Both the position numbers and the translations under genes were made by a program. The notes below the pieces were generated by a model. It ran no database searches. It saw only the letters and a list, made by a program, of their open reading frames with translations, and had not been told where the DNA came from. DNA of 64,000 bases from an uncultured Bacillaceae bacterium (lineage in GTDB: Bacteria; Bacillota; Bacilli; Bacillales; Bacillaceae_L), in NCBI GenBank assembly GCA_947497585.1, contig CANMHG010000005.1:1-64000 (forward strand), read 5' to 3'. The first letter of the stretch is position 1. Each line of letters begins with the position of its first letter. Shown piece after piece: positions 34,754-44,090 of the stretch.

Positions 34754-34758
34754 AAAAA

Positions 34759-34794
34759 ACGGTGCTTAAGAATAAACTTAAGCACCGTTTTTTT
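34759..34794. terminator. Bidirectional terminator overlapping yppE end
   Basis: AACGGTGCTTAAG and CTTAAGCACCGTT pair perfectly around AATAAA with T runs on both strands. The yppE stop codon is inside the right arm. Confidence 0.92.
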
Positions 34795-35152
34795 GATGTA
34801 TTTGATCTAGTATTGACTTTAGAGTGTAGACAATTGATTGGTACGTTTCTTTTGCTCTTTTTTCTCTCGTATCTTTGTAGAATGATTGAACAATGAGAAG
34901 TTCTATGTTTTCGATTGCTGTATCGATTTGTAGTTTATATAAGTATTTTGGATTTTCTTTTTGTATCCAAGTTAGTGTCAACTCTCTCCACTTATCAAGA
35001 GTAGCATGCACGTTATCAGCATAAGGCTTTACTTCACCGAAAAAGTCAGGTTCGTAGTCTTCTTTTCCTTTTACCGATTCTAACCTGTGAATGGATTCTT
35101 CTGCCCTTTCTAACAAATTGTTAGTTAAAGCAACTAAATCGATATTATTCAT
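34778..35152 (-). CDS. yppE: YppE (DUF1798) protein
   Basis: A 124-aa four-helix protein of the DUF1798 family, as B. subtilis YppE. Conserved parts include LLERAEESIHRLE and WRELTLTWIQKENPKYLYK. No catalytic residues are evident and the function is unknown. ATG 35152 follows AGGGTGATGTAT. It lies in the ypp cluster with yppF, yppG and yppC. Confidence 0.85.
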   Translation of the reverse strand: MNNIDLVALTNNLLERAEESIHRLESVKGKEDYEPDFFGEVKPYADNVHATLDKWRELTLTWIQKENPKYLYKLQIDTAIENIELLIVQSFYKDTREKRAKETYQSIVYTLKSILDQIHQKNGA

Positions 35153-35209
35153 ATACATCACCCTATTTCATCATAACAGATTCTACCTATATGAGAAATA
35201 GGACTGCTT

Positions 35210-35482
35210 TTAATAACTTAATCTATACGAATAAGTTCCTTTTCCAATTGACTGTTTTTTTTCAGAATTGATTAGATTTTTCTCTAGGGAGTATTTACCG
35301 ATACATTCATCAATTGATGAAAGAGTTTTCATGATACTATTAAATTCTGCTGTACTATTTTGAAGATATTCCTCTGAAAGGTTTTTCCTTTCTTCTAGAA
35401 GCTTATTTTCGATTTTATCTAAACCCTTTAATAATTCATCCAAACTATTCATCACTTCGTTTTTAGCCATCAATGTATTCAA
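35210..35482 (-). CDS. Helical hypothetical protein at the yppD position
   Basis: TTG 35482 behind AAAGGGGGCGTATGAG opens a 90-aa frame. The protein is a long amphipathic helix bundle (LDELLKGLDKIENKLLEERK) with coiled-coil character and one Cys. It occupies the position of yppD in B. subtilis, but I cannot confirm the family. It is 57 bp from yppE on the same strand, so probably co-transcribed. Confidence 0.6.
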   Translation of the reverse strand: MNTLMAKNEVMNSLDELLKGLDKIENKLLEERKNLSEEYLQNSTAEFNSIMKTLSSIDECIGKYSLEKNLINSEKKQSIGKGTYSYRLSY

Positions 35483-35672
35483 CTCATACGCCCCCTTTAA
35501 TAACTCTTCTTACAAGCTATTCGATATAGACTCTAATACTACCTTCCGACCTGACAAAACTAGTTATGTTTCGTCAAAGAAAGTGGATTTTTCCGATTTT
35601 CGACAAAGAGTAATGATCGCCCGAGGAATGAAATGTTCCGTGATGTGAACAATATCTATAGGAGGTGTTAGT

Positions 35673-35783
35673 ATGTCAAAAACAAAAAGAAATTCAAATA
35701 ATAAACAAGTAAAACCAAAAGAGGAAACTGCACCAGGATATGGTGACAAGAAATTGGAAGGACCAAATCGTCCTGCAGAATGA
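35673..35783 (+). CDS. sspM: Small acid-soluble spore protein M
   Basis: A 36-aa basic protein beginning MSKTKRNSNNKQ and ending KKLEGPNRPAE, matching B. subtilis SspM (34 aa), which ends with the same GPNRP motif. SspM is a minor spore protein made in the forespore. ATAGGAGGTGTTAGT places ATG 35673. It lies beside the ypp cluster as in B. subtilis and converges with yppC. Confidence 0.8.
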   Translation: MSKTKRNSNNKQVKPKEETAPGYGDKKLEGPNRPAE

Positions 35784-35815
35784 TGGAAGAACAAGAGCAA
35801 GAATTTCTTGCTCTT

Positions 35816-36826
35816 TTACTTTTTCTTAAAAAAATTTTCAATACTTATTCCAGCATGTAATTGCTGTTGTTTATGTAAATACCAATCTGTTAAGCACAAT
35901 TCATTGGTATTGATTTTTTTAACGGGTTTAAACCAATTTTTCACCTCCTTTTGATCATAGAACCAGTCATCTTTATATTGGGACTTATGCTTAATTATTG
36001 GATAGACAGTTCTAAGAAAAGGTGTATCCCGGGGTTTACGGTGTGAGAAATACTGCTCGTAATCATGCCTTGATCCAGTATGAATTGTTTTTTTAGAAAA
36101 CAAATAAAACCGTGGATAGTAATATTCATGAAAAAGCAACCACGCTAGTTTCTTACCTAATTCAATCCTACTCTCTAGTTTACGAAAATCATGAACTGAA
36201 AAACCATACAACTCCCCTTGGACGGTTGGAAACAATACCGAACTAAAGTGTAACCAATCTTGAAATTTAAAAATAAAGGATTTAAATACTCTGTTTTTGT
36301 AGAACGGATGATTAATTACTGGCTCTTGAATAACATTTTGTTCATTAATAATTTGTGCAGTAATTAGCTTCTCTCCATTTTTAGTCAACCAATATTCATT
36401 CCAGTGATTTTCCATAAAAGAAGAAACTGAAAAGGCCCTTAATAAAGCAAATAATGGTTTATTTTGCATTTTAGACATTTCATATAATAAGAGCTGTGGA
36501 TAGGCATCAGAGAAAATAAGCCAATTTGCTTGTTCATAGGTCATAAATAACGTATTTCTAGTGGTTATATCTAGTGCTTTGGAGAACCATTTGCCCTCTA
36601 AATCCGTCATATTCCATCCTGCATTTCTTGATACCATGCTTGCTAAGAACGACCAACGAATCTCTTTATTTCTTTCATAAAAATTGGCATAGCTAGTTGT
36701 CCTCGAGACATTATCAATATTTTTCCTATCTGTTTCTTCTATAATAAATTTAATAATATCTTGTTCTTCTTCAGTGTATTTACTATAAGAGCTCATGAAA
36801 CGTTTATGTCTTTTTCTTTCAACCAA
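35816..36826 (-). CDS. yppC: YppC-like DUF2515 protein
   Basis: About 336 aa, a large soluble protein of the DUF2515 family with many aromatic residues; blocks include FLASMVSRNAGWNMTDLEG and AWLLFHEYYYPRFYLFSKKT. No catalytic motif is known. The start is uncertain: TTG 36826 has AAGGGTGGTGAG before it, while a TTG seven codons upstream (36847) lacks one. It is divergent from recU-ponA, as in B. subtilis. Confidence 0.8.
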   Translation of the reverse strand: MVERKRHKRFMSSYSKYTEEEQDIIKFIIEETDRKNIDNVSRTTSYANFYERNKEIRWSFLASMVSRNAGWNMTDLEGKWFSKALDITTRNTLFMTYEQANWLIFSDAYPQLLLYEMSKMQNKPLFALLRAFSVSSFMENHWNEYWLTKNGEKLITAQIINEQNVIQEPVINHPFYKNRVFKSFIFKFQDWLHFSSVLFPTVQGELYGFSVHDFRKLESRIELGKKLAWLLFHEYYYPRFYLFSKKTIHTGSRHDYEQYFSHRKPRDTPFLRTVYPIIKHKSQYKDDWFYDQKEVKNWFKPVKKINTNELCLTDWYLHKQQQLHAGISIENFFKKK

Positions 36827-37012
36827 ATATCTCACCACCCTTGTCAATATCCTTTCCTATTGTTGAAAAAGATAAGCAAAGTTCTGAGATAAATACTAGT
36901 GAACTCAATTAGCTAGAAAAATGGTAGAATGGTCCTGTGCCAAATAATACAACTATTTTCTCTCATTTTCTGATATGATAGAGTATAGGTTTTTTAGGGG
37001 GAGGTATAATAT

Positions 37013-37615
37013 ATGACTTTTCGCTATCCGAATGGAAAGCTGTACCAGCCTAAGAAAATCAGCACCACACCTCATCATAAACAACAAGTTTATAGCAACC
37101 GTGGGATGACACTTGAAGAGGACTTAAATGTATCGAATAAATATTACCTAGAAAAGCAAATAGCTGTGATACATAAAAAACCTACACCTATTCAAATTGT
37201 AAATGTTGATTTTCCAAAAAGAAGTGCAGCAGTAATAAAAGAGGCTTACTTTAAACAAGCTTCTACCACTGACTATAACGGAATTTATAAAGGCCGTTAT
37301 ATTGATTTTGAGGCTAAAGAAACTAGGAATAAAACGGCATTGCCATTACAAAACTTTCATCAACATCAAATTGACCATATGAGAGCTGTCGTGGAGCAAC
37401 AAGGAATCTGTTTTGTAATTTTACGTTTTGCAGCTGTGGATGAAATATACTTATTAGAAGCAGTCCATCTTTTACAGTTTTGGGAGAGACAACTCCAAGG
37501 TGGCAGAAAATCAATCGCTAAAAATGAAATTGAGACATTAGGCCATATTATTTCTATAGGGATGGCACCTAGAATCGACTATGTAAAGGTTATTGATAAG
37601 ATATACTTTCAATGA
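37013..37615 (+). CDS. recU: Holliday junction resolvase RecU
   Basis: A 200-aa RecU-family endonuclease that cleaves four-way DNA junctions in recombination and aids chromosome segregation. Nuclease residues are in [20 protein letters not shown] (Asp-Glu-x-Lys type, RusA-like) and the stalk segment is [30 protein letters not shown] precedes ATG 37013. recU is upstream of ponA in one operon, an arrangement typical of Bacilli. Confidence 0.97.
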   Translation: MTFRYPNGKLYQPKKISTTPHHKQQVYSNRGMTLEEDLNVSNKYYLEKQIAVIHKKPTPIQIVNVDFPKRSAAVIKEAYFKQASTTDYNGIYKGRYIDFEAKETRNKTALPLQNFHQHQIDHMRAVVEQQGICFVILRFAAVDEIYLLEAVHLLQFWERQLQGGRKSIAKNEIETLGHIISIGMAPRIDYVKVIDKIYFQ

Positions 37616-37706
37616 AACTTTATTATTTTAAATTCGTCATATTATAAGGGTATTTTATAAATAGCGACTACACCTATTATTACCTTTTTGAGGAGCAGTG
37701 AATGCT

Positions 37707-40217
37707 ATGTCTGAGAAATATAAAACACGTGAACAAAGAAAACGTGTAAGTTCTAACAATAAGAAGAAGCCTGAAAAAAATATTAAAGGCTTTATGCGGA
37801 AGGCATTTCTAACAATATTAGTCATTGGAATTATTGGAATGATTGGAGGGGCAACGACCTTCTTTGTACTTGCAAAGGATGCTCCACCGCTTGATGAATC
37901 ACTATTAAAAGATCCTTTATCATCTAAGGTTTATGATATGAATGGTGAGCTAATTGCTGAACTAGGTATAGAAAAAAGGACCCACGTTTCATACAATGAA
38001 ATTCCAGAATTAGTTAGAAATGCATTTATTGCAACAGAGGACGTCCGATTTTATAAACATCACGGAATTGATATTATTCGATTTGTAGGTGCTGTTATTG
38101 CAAACGTGACGGACGGGTTTGGCTCTCAAGGAGCAAGTACGATTACACAACAGGTTGTAAAGAACTACTTTCTTACACCTGAAAAAACATTATCGAGGAA
38201 AGCACAAGAAGCTTGGTTGGCATATCAACTAGAAAGTAAATTTTCAAAGGAAGAGATTCTTGAGATATACCTGAACAAGATTTTATTTGGTGGAAGCACT
38301 CATGGCGTAGCTAAAGCAGCTGAAACCTATTTTGGAAAGGAATTAACTGAACTTGAATTGCATGAGGCTGCGATGCTAGCCGGAATTCCACAAAGCCCAA
38401 ATAATTATAATCCGTTCAATTATCCTGAGGCAGCTGAAAAAAGAAGAAACATCGTTTTATCTCTGATGGAACAGCATGGATACATTTCATCAGATGAAGC
38501 AAAGGCTGCGAAGGCTATTCCAGTCCAAGATTCAATTGTTGACTCTAAACCTGTTTCTAAGCCAATTGATACATTTTTAGATCAAGTTAAGATTGAGATA
38601 AAAGAGCTTGGTGACATCGATGTGTATTCTGCTGGTTTAGAAATTTACACTACCTTTGATCCTAATGCACAAGCACATATTGACCAACTATTAGCTGATA
38701 ATGATGCAATATCCTATCCTAATGATGAATTTCAAGCAGGAATTGCTTTATTAGACACAAGAACAGGTGAAATAAGAGCTCTTGGTGGTGGGAGAAATCA
38801 AACAGAAACATCAAGAATCAACTTTGCGATAGACCCGCTAAATCAGCCTGGTTCCACAATAAAGCCAATTATTGATTATGGTCCGGCAATTGAGTATCTG
38901 AAATGGTCTACTTATCATCAAATTGATGATGAACCATATACGTATTCTGATCCAAATCGTACACCTATTAAAAACTATGACAATAAACATTTAGGTCAGA
39001 TGTCTATTCGTACAGCACTAGCTAAATCTAGAAACATTCCTGCTCTTAAAGCTATGCAGGCTGTTGGGCTAAAACAAGCTCAAGATTTTGCAGTTAATTT
39101 AGGAATGCCATTTGAAGATCATGTATATGAATCCTACTCTATTGGAGGTATTTCAGAAGGAGTATCTCCCCTACAAATGGCTGGAGCATACAGTGCATTT
39201 GGGAATAAAGGCGTCTATATTAAACCATATGCAATAAAGAAAATTATCTATCCCGATGAAACTGAAGTTGATTTAATGCCACAACCAAATCCAGTAATGA
39301 AAGATTCAACGGCCTTCATGGTAACTGATATGTTAAAGTCTGTAATGCTTCCTGGTGGTACTGCAGCGGGCTACAATGTTCCAGGCCTTCATATAGCAGG
39401 AAAAACTGGTACCACCAACTTTGACAGCGAGACAAGAAAGAAATATGACATACCGAGTGGCGCAGTTCCAGATATATGGTTTGTAGGTTACACGCCAAAT
39501 TACACAGCAGCAATTTGGACCGGATATCGCGATAACAAGGAATGGATGAGAACTAAGGACGAACAACAAATTGCTAAGAAATTATTTAAAAACATTATCA
39601 CCACTATTTCTGAAGGCAAGGACACACAAGATTACCCTATACCAAATAGTGTTGTAAAAGTAGCTGTTGAAAATGGATCAAATCCTGCCAAACTAGCTAG
39701 TGAATTTACACCAGAGGATATGATTGTATCAGAGTACTTTATAAAAGGGACAGAACCAACAGAGGTTTCTGATAAATTTAAGGAGCTAACTCCTCCATTA
39801 GAGCCAACTATCAATTATGACCAGGAGAAAAATGAATTAACATTAACATGGTCTTATCTTGAAGATGAGCTTGAGGGTATTTCCTTTGAAATTAGTGAGT
39901 CAATTGATGAAGGGCCATATACTGTTCTTAAAACACAAAAAGAACTAACCTTGATTATTCCAAATCCAATACCAGAGGCAAAATACAGGTATCAAATCAT
40001 TGCTGTAAGTGATGCAAATCCAGAAAACAGAAGTAAATCTGCAACCATCGAGACAGAAATCCCAGCTGTAATAGAGGATGAAATAGACCTCTTCCCAGAT
40101 GATGATGAAGAAAACCCTGGAGATGGGGATGGAAACGGTGAAGGTAATGGTGACGGAACAGGTATAAAACCACCTGATATCGTTGAGCCTCCAGGTAAGC
40201 CAAACGACGACGAATAA
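37707..40217 (+). CDS. ponA: Penicillin-binding protein 1 (class A, PonA)
   Basis: About 836 aa. A short basic cytoplasmic tail and one membrane helix (about 35-58) precede the GT51 glycosyltransferase domain (EDVRFYKHHGID and GASTITQQ) and the transpeptidase domain with STIK near residue 386, SRN, and KTGTT near 568. A fibronectin-like region and a Gly/Asp-rich tail (about the last 35 residues) end it. It polymerises and cross-links peptidoglycan and is guided by GpsB. The start is ATG 37707 behind GAGGAG, with a GTG 9 nt earlier less likely. B. subtilis PBP1 is 914 aa. Confidence 0.96.
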   Translation: MSEKYKTREQRKRVSSNNKKKPEKNIKGFMRKAFLTILVIGIIGMIGGATTFFVLAKDAPPLDESLLKDPLSSKVYDMNGELIAELGIEKRTHVSYNEIPELVRNAFIATEDVRFYKHHGIDIIRFVGAVIANVTDGFGSQGASTITQQVVKNYFLTPEKTLSRKAQEAWLAYQLESKFSKEEILEIYLNKILFGGSTHGVAKAAETYFGKELTELELHEAAMLAGIPQSPNNYNPFNYPEAAEKRRNIVLSLMEQHGYISSDEAKAAKAIPVQDSIVDSKPVSKPIDTFLDQVKIEIKELGDIDVYSAGLEIYTTFDPNAQAHIDQLLADNDAISYPNDEFQAGIALLDTRTGEIRALGGGRNQTETSRINFAIDPLNQPGSTIKPIIDYGPAIEYLKWSTYHQIDDEPYTYSDPNRTPIKNYDNKHLGQMSIRTALAKSRNIPALKAMQAVGLKQAQDFAVNLGMPFEDHVYESYSIGGISEGVSPLQMAGAYSAFGNKGVYIKPYAIKKIIYPDETEVDLMPQPNPVMKDSTAFMVTDMLKSVMLPGGTAAGYNVPGLHIAGKTGTTNFDSETRKKYDIPSGAVPDIWFVGYTPNYTAAIWTGYRDNKEWMRTKDEQQIAKKLFKNIITTISEGKDTQDYPIPNSVVKVAVENGSNPAKLASEFTPEDMIVSEYFIKGTEPTEVSDKFKELTPPLEPTINYDQEKNELTLTWSYLEDELEGISFEISESIDEGPYTVLKTQKELTLIIPNPIPEAKYRYQIIAVSDANPENRSKSATIETEIPAVIEDEIDLFPDDDEENPGDGDGNGEGNGDGTGIKPPDIVEPPGKPNDDE

Positions 40218-40225
40218 TAAAAAAA

Positions 40226-40260
40226 AAGGAGCAGGAAAAAAATCCTAGCTCTTTTTTTTT
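40226..40260 (+). terminator. Terminator of recU-ponA
   Basis: GGAGCAGGA and TCCTAGCTC pair around a run of A, followed by TTTTTTTTT, shortly after the ponA stop. Confidence 0.85.
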
Positions 40261-40481
40261 ATTTTAGTAGAGCACCTGTTTAGAGTATTTTAGCATTTTT
40301 GGAGGTATTCAGAGAATACTGGCATAATCTAGAGGAAATATATAAATAGAGTTGGTTGAACTGCTCTTAGCAAGTCTCCCGCTTACAGAAGCTATAATAT
40401 GCCCCCTTACCCTATTTGTAGTACAAGTATATATTTCATTATGATTAATGAAGGTATAAAAACGTGTATTGGGGTGAAAAA

Positions 40482-40640
40482 ATGAAAATTATTGAAAAAA
40501 CGTTAGAGGTAACAGTTCTGCTGTCGGTTACAGTTGCATTTGGAGGCTACGCGCTGTTTATATATCCTTTTGAGAAGCTTAATGAGAAGTTGAATCCAGA
40601 GGTAAAACGCAAGCAATTGAAATACGCTTCGCAAAATTGA
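40482..40640 (+). CDS. Small single-pass membrane protein, 52 aa
   Basis: ATG 40482 behind GGGGTGAAAAA opens a 52-codon frame. Residues 8-28 (LEVTVLLSVTVAFGGYALFI) form one membrane helix, followed by a charged tail with KLNPEVKRKQLKY. It has its own terminator, and lies between ponA and ypoC. No family recognised. A small membrane protein of unknown role is the best call. Confidence 0.62.
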   Translation: MKIIEKTLEVTVLLSVTVAFGGYALFIYPFEKLNEKLNPEVKRKQLKYASQN

Positions 40641-40642
40641 AT

Positions 40643-40682
40643 GAGATACCCACTCCAGTTCAATGGTGTGGGTATTTTTAAA
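40643..40682 (+). terminator. Terminator of the 52-aa gene
   Basis: GATACCCAC and GTGTGGGTAT pair around a 12-nt loop and lead into TTTTTAAATT. Confidence 0.85.
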
Positions 40683-40692
40683 TTATTGTTAA

Positions 40693-41226
40693 TTAGGTGA
40701 TGCTTTTTTTACTTTCTATTATATAAAATTGCTTCTCGAACTCCTCGAATAGTTGTGAAAGTTGAATATATGAATGGTAATGATCTGGATTGTCAGTAAT
40801 AAATGACAGTCTCTCTGCTACATTAATCGGCTTATACTTTAAACCAACAATCATTGCATTGATATTTTGGAGAGAATGTACAGGTATTTCATTTACCCAG
40901 TTCAAACAACAAATTAAATAAGATAGTGAGCGTATCATAGGTACTTTAGCGGAAGCACGATCCCTTTTTTGGAAAAACTCCCCTATTACTTCTTTTTGTT
41001 GCTTCCATTTTTTTAGTACAGTAGTTACTGCGTCTTTTTGATTTATCCAAGGTGCATTGAACTCGTTCTGAGTTAAAAGAGTAGCAGCAATATCAAACAA
41101 AAAATAATCCTTTTCGAGACCTTCTTCATAGCTTACTTGTTTGTTAAATTGGACTGTTGTTGCAACTGGATAAAATAACGGATGTAAAAAAGATTCAGGC
41201 AGCAAGAATTCAATGATATCACTCAT
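40693..41226 (-). CDS. ypoC: YpoC-like protein
   Basis: A 177-aa soluble, mostly helical protein downstream of nth, matching the position and size of B. subtilis YpoC. Blocks include LPESFLHPLFYPVATTVQFN and LYYRS-like membrane-free helices. No catalytic motif and no known function. It is 4 bp from nth, in the dnaD-nth-ypoC operon. Confidence 0.78.
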   Translation of the reverse strand: MSDIIEFLLPESFLHPLFYPVATTVQFNKQVSYEEGLEKDYFLFDIAATLLTQNEFNAPWINQKDAVTTVLKKWKQQKEVIGEFFQKRDRASAKVPMIRSLSYLICCLNWVNEIPVHSLQNINAMIVGLKYKPINVAERLSFITDNPDHYHSYIQLSQLFEEFEKQFYIIESKKSIT

Positions 41227-41230
41227 TTTT

Positions 41231-41881
41231 TCAAACCTTATCCTTCATTCGTTTTTTACCTTCACGACATACATCTAGTAAAGGACACACCTCACATTGC
41301 GGAGATTGAGCTTTACAGTGATATCTTCCAAAAAAGATTAAACGATGATGTGTCACTCCCCACTCATCTCGAGGTATCTTTTTCATCAAAGTTTTTTCTA
41401 CTTCAAGCACGGAATCCTTCCATCTACAAATGGCTAGCCGTTTGCTAACTCTCTCTACATGAGTGTCCACTGCGATGGCAGGAATACCAAAAGCCACTGA
41501 TACAACTACATTCGCCGTTTTTCTCCCTACACCGGGAAACTTCGTTAATTCATCACGATCCTGAGGTAGAACACCACCATATTCATATATAAGCATTTCG
41601 CATAATTTCCGAATATTTTTTGCCTTGTTTCTATATAAACCAATTGAACGTATATCTTGTTGTAATTCCTCTAAAGAAACCGCTAAATAATCTTCAGGTT
41701 TTTTATATTTTTCAAAAAGAGACTTAGTTACTTTGTTTACAAGTGCATCCGTACATTGCGCAGATAAAGCAACGGCAATCACTAATTCGAAAGGGTTACT
41801 ATGGTTTAACTCACAATGAGCGTCTGGAAACATTTCTCCCATAGTATCTAAACAATGCCTTATTTGTGCTTTTGTTAACAT
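41231..41881 (-). CDS. nth: Endonuclease III
   Basis: A 216-aa DNA glycosylase and AP lyase that removes oxidised pyrimidines. The helix-hairpin-helix motif is FPGVGRKTANV with catalytic Lys121, the catalytic Asp is Asp139 in VDTHVERV, and the 4Fe-4S cluster Cys are 189, 196, 199 and 205 (C-x6-C-x2-C-x5-C). AGGAGAAACGAT precedes ATG 41881. Operon dnaD-nth-ypoC as in B. subtilis. Confidence 0.97.
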   Translation of the reverse strand: MLTKAQIRHCLDTMGEMFPDAHCELNHSNPFELVIAVALSAQCTDALVNKVTKSLFEKYKKPEDYLAVSLEELQQDIRSIGLYRNKAKNIRKLCEMLIYEYGGVLPQDRDELTKFPGVGRKTANVVVSVAFGIPAIAVDTHVERVSKRLAICRWKDSVLEVEKTLMKKIPRDEWGVTHHRLIFFGRYHCKAQSPQCEVCPLLDVCREGKKRMKDKV

Positions 41882-41934
41882 ATCGTTTCTCCTGTCGTAT
41901 GAATTTAAAAAAAGCTTAAGAAAGAAATTCTCTC

Positions 41935-42645
41935 TTAGCTTTCAAGCCAATTGTAAAATGGAATTGTTCTTTCGTATTCCTTCGTAGTATTCTGGTCTAC
42001 TTGTTTTTGCTTTTGGCTATGTTGACGAAACTTCTTGGAATGTGCCTGCGCTTGTTCAATCGTTTGTATACCGTTCTTTTTCCATTCAAATAAAATTCGA
42101 TCGATATAACGGAAATTCAATTTACCTGACATAACTGCTTCTCTAAGAGCAGCTTTTATTATAATAGGATCATGATGGTCCTGGTCAATCCACATTGATA
42201 ATGACTCACACTCAAACGGAGATAATGGTCGTCCAAACTCTTGTTCAAAAATTGTATAAAGACTTTGTTCCTCTTTTTGTACCACTGTTTTTTCCTGTTC
42301 TATTGTCTCTGACATTAAATAGTGAAAAAGTTTAACCCAAAGAGGCTTTAAAGAATACTTTTCAACAATAATGGATTTTTCATGGTAGTCTTCTTCAATC
42401 GCTAAATAGCCTTTTTGTAGAAGGTGTCTTAATATTTCTGTACACCTTGTCGTAGAAAGGGTCATATTGCTAGAGAGTTCGGTTGGAGTAGGAAAGGTGT
42501 TTCCACTTTCAATAAAATTTAAAACCTGTAAAACGACCATAAACTCTTCTTCATTTAAGTTTAAATTTTTATAATTTTGTAGTAGTAGTTTAGGTATTGC
42601 TACACTTCCTTGTTGAAACCAGTCAATAAAGTTATCATAGTTCAT
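41935..42645 (-). CDS. dnaD: Replication initiation protein DnaD
   Basis: A 236-aa DnaD protein with an N-terminal winged-helix DDBH1 domain (about 1-115) and a C-terminal DDBH2 DNA-binding domain with the signature RYIDRILFEWKKNGIQTIEQA. It remodels DNA and loads the DnaB/DnaI/DnaC system at the origin and at restart forks. AGAGGTGTATTG precedes ATG 42645. It heads the dnaD-nth-ypoC operon. In B. subtilis asnS lies just upstream, but here it does not. Confidence 0.95.
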   Translation of the reverse strand: MNYDNFIDWFQQGSVAIPKLLLQNYKNLNLNEEEFMVVLQVLNFIESGNTFPTPTELSSNMTLSTTRCTEILRHLLQKGYLAIEEDYHEKSIIVEKYSLKPLWVKLFHYLMSETIEQEKTVVQKEEQSLYTIFEQEFGRPLSPFECESLSMWIDQDHHDPIIIKAALREAVMSGKLNFRYIDRILFEWKKNGIQTIEQAQAHSKKFRQHSQKQKQVDQNTTKEYERTIPFYNWLES

Positions 42646-42728
42646 TCAATACACCTCTTTTCTAGTATAACATGAACTACTGGGACGAGATAAGAATGAA
42701 ATAATTGGAGTTGTATATTTGGTAAAAT

Positions 42729-42877
42729 AAAAGAGGCTGGGACAAAAGTAGCTTAACTAAATAGAAACCGAACAATGGTTGTAGGAGTAGTTATACCGCT
42801 CCTGAAATATACTTCGCTAAGCTACTACTTTGTTCAGAATTTTAGTTAAACACTTAAGTTATGTCCCAGCCTCTTTA
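42729..42877. repeat. Long inverted-repeat element between dnaD and aspB
   Basis: AAAGAGGCTGGGACA at the left end and TGTCCCAGCCTCTTT at the right are perfect inverted repeats, with inner arms AAGTAGCTTA/TAAGCTACTA and a hairpin GGAGTAGTTATACCGCTCC. The whole element can fold into one long cruciform of about 149 bp. It occupies the place where B. subtilis has asnS. Similar elements are scattered in Firmicutes genomes, from memory. Confidence 0.82.
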
Positions 42878-42890
42878 TTACCAATTAATT

Positions 42891-44069
42891 CTACATCTTT
42901 CTATTCATGAATTGATGAATACGTTCTATTGCTTTTTCCAGTAATTCTAGAGAAGTTGCATATGATAAACGAACATAATCAGGGGCACCAAAACCAGAGC
43001 CAGGTATTAGAGCTACTTTCTCTTCTTCCAGTAGTGCAGCAACAAATTGGTCTACATTTTCATAGCCTGCTGCTAAAGATGCCTCTTTTGCGTTTGCAAA
43101 GAGATAAAATGCACCTTGAGGCTTAATACAAGTAAAACCAGGAATCTGAATCAGCTTTGTATGAATGATATCTAATCGCTCTTCAAAAGCCTTTCTCATT
43201 TCCTCTACAGGTTCTTGGGATCCATTATAAGCCGCAATCGTACCATACTGAGCAATTGACGTTGGGTTTGACGTACTATGACTAGCCAAATTGGTCATTG
43301 CATTGATTATTTCTTTGTTACCTGCTGCATACCCAATTCGCCAACCGGTCATAGAATGTGATTTTGATACTCCATTAATGACAATTGTAGTTTCTTTTAA
43401 TTCTGCTGAAAGCTCCGCGATGGAATAGTGTTTACGGTTATACGTTAGTTTTTCATAAATTTCATCTGACACAATTAATATGTTATTTTTTAGACATACT
43501 TTGCCAATTTCTTCAAGCTCTTCTTTTGAGTAGATCATGCCAGTTGGGTTACTTGGAGAGTTTATAATGACTGCCTTAGTACGCTCAGTAATTGCCCCTT
43601 CTAACTGTTCTGGGGTAATTTTAAATTCGTTTTCTTCAACGCCGTCAATGTATACAGGCTTACCGCCAGCTAGTTTCACCTGTTCAGGATAGCTAACCCA
43701 GTATGGAGTTGGGATGATAACTTCATCATCCTCATCAAGAATAACCTGAAATAATGTATAAAGAGCATGCTTTGCCCCTGAACAAACAATGATTTCATTT
43801 GGATTATAGGTTATATTTTGATCTTTTTTAAATTTTTCAATGATGGATTTTTTAAGTGCGGGTAAACCACCTGTTGGTGTATATTTGGTAAATCCTTTGT
43901 TCATAGCATCTGATGCAGCTTGAATAATATGTTGTGGTGTATTGAAATCAGGTTCACCTGCTCCAAGTCCAATTACATCATGTCCAGCTTCTTTTAATTC
44001 TTTTGCTTTTGCTGTAATCTCTAGTGTTGAAGAAGGAGTAAGTGTCGATACTCTTTTAGCTAATTTCAT
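42891..44069 (-). CDS. aspB: Aspartate aminotransferase
   Basis: A 392-aa class I/II aminotransferase (fold type I, PLP). The Schiff-base lysine is in SKSHSMTGWRIGYAAG, with NSPSNPTG and the Arg near the C-terminus (PDYVRLSYATS) for the substrate carboxylate. It transfers the amino group of aspartate to 2-oxoglutarate. GGGGGAACGATA precedes ATG 44069. It follows ypmB on the minus strand. Confidence 0.95.
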   Translation of the reverse strand: MKLAKRVSTLTPSSTLEITAKAKELKEAGHDVIGLGAGEPDFNTPQHIIQAASDAMNKGFTKYTPTGGLPALKKSIIEKFKKDQNITYNPNEIIVCSGAKHALYTLFQVILDEDDEVIIPTPYWVSYPEQVKLAGGKPVYIDGVEENEFKITPEQLEGAITERTKAVIINSPSNPTGMIYSKEELEEIGKVCLKNNILIVSDEIYEKLTYNRKHYSIAELSAELKETTIVINGVSKSHSMTGWRIGYAAGNKEIINAMTNLASHSTSNPTSIAQYGTIAAYNGSQEPVEEMRKAFEERLDIIHTKLIQIPGFTCIKPQGAFYLFANAKEASLAAGYENVDQFVAALLEEEKVALIPGSGFGAPDYVRLSYATSLELLEKAIERIHQFMNRKM

Positions 44070-44090
44070 TATCGTTCCCCCTGTTTGTAT

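Noticed and set aside
37323..37514. Minus-strand frame inside recU, and similar frames inside ponA
   Set aside because: They are shadows of strongly conserved plus-strand genes and have no ribosome site.
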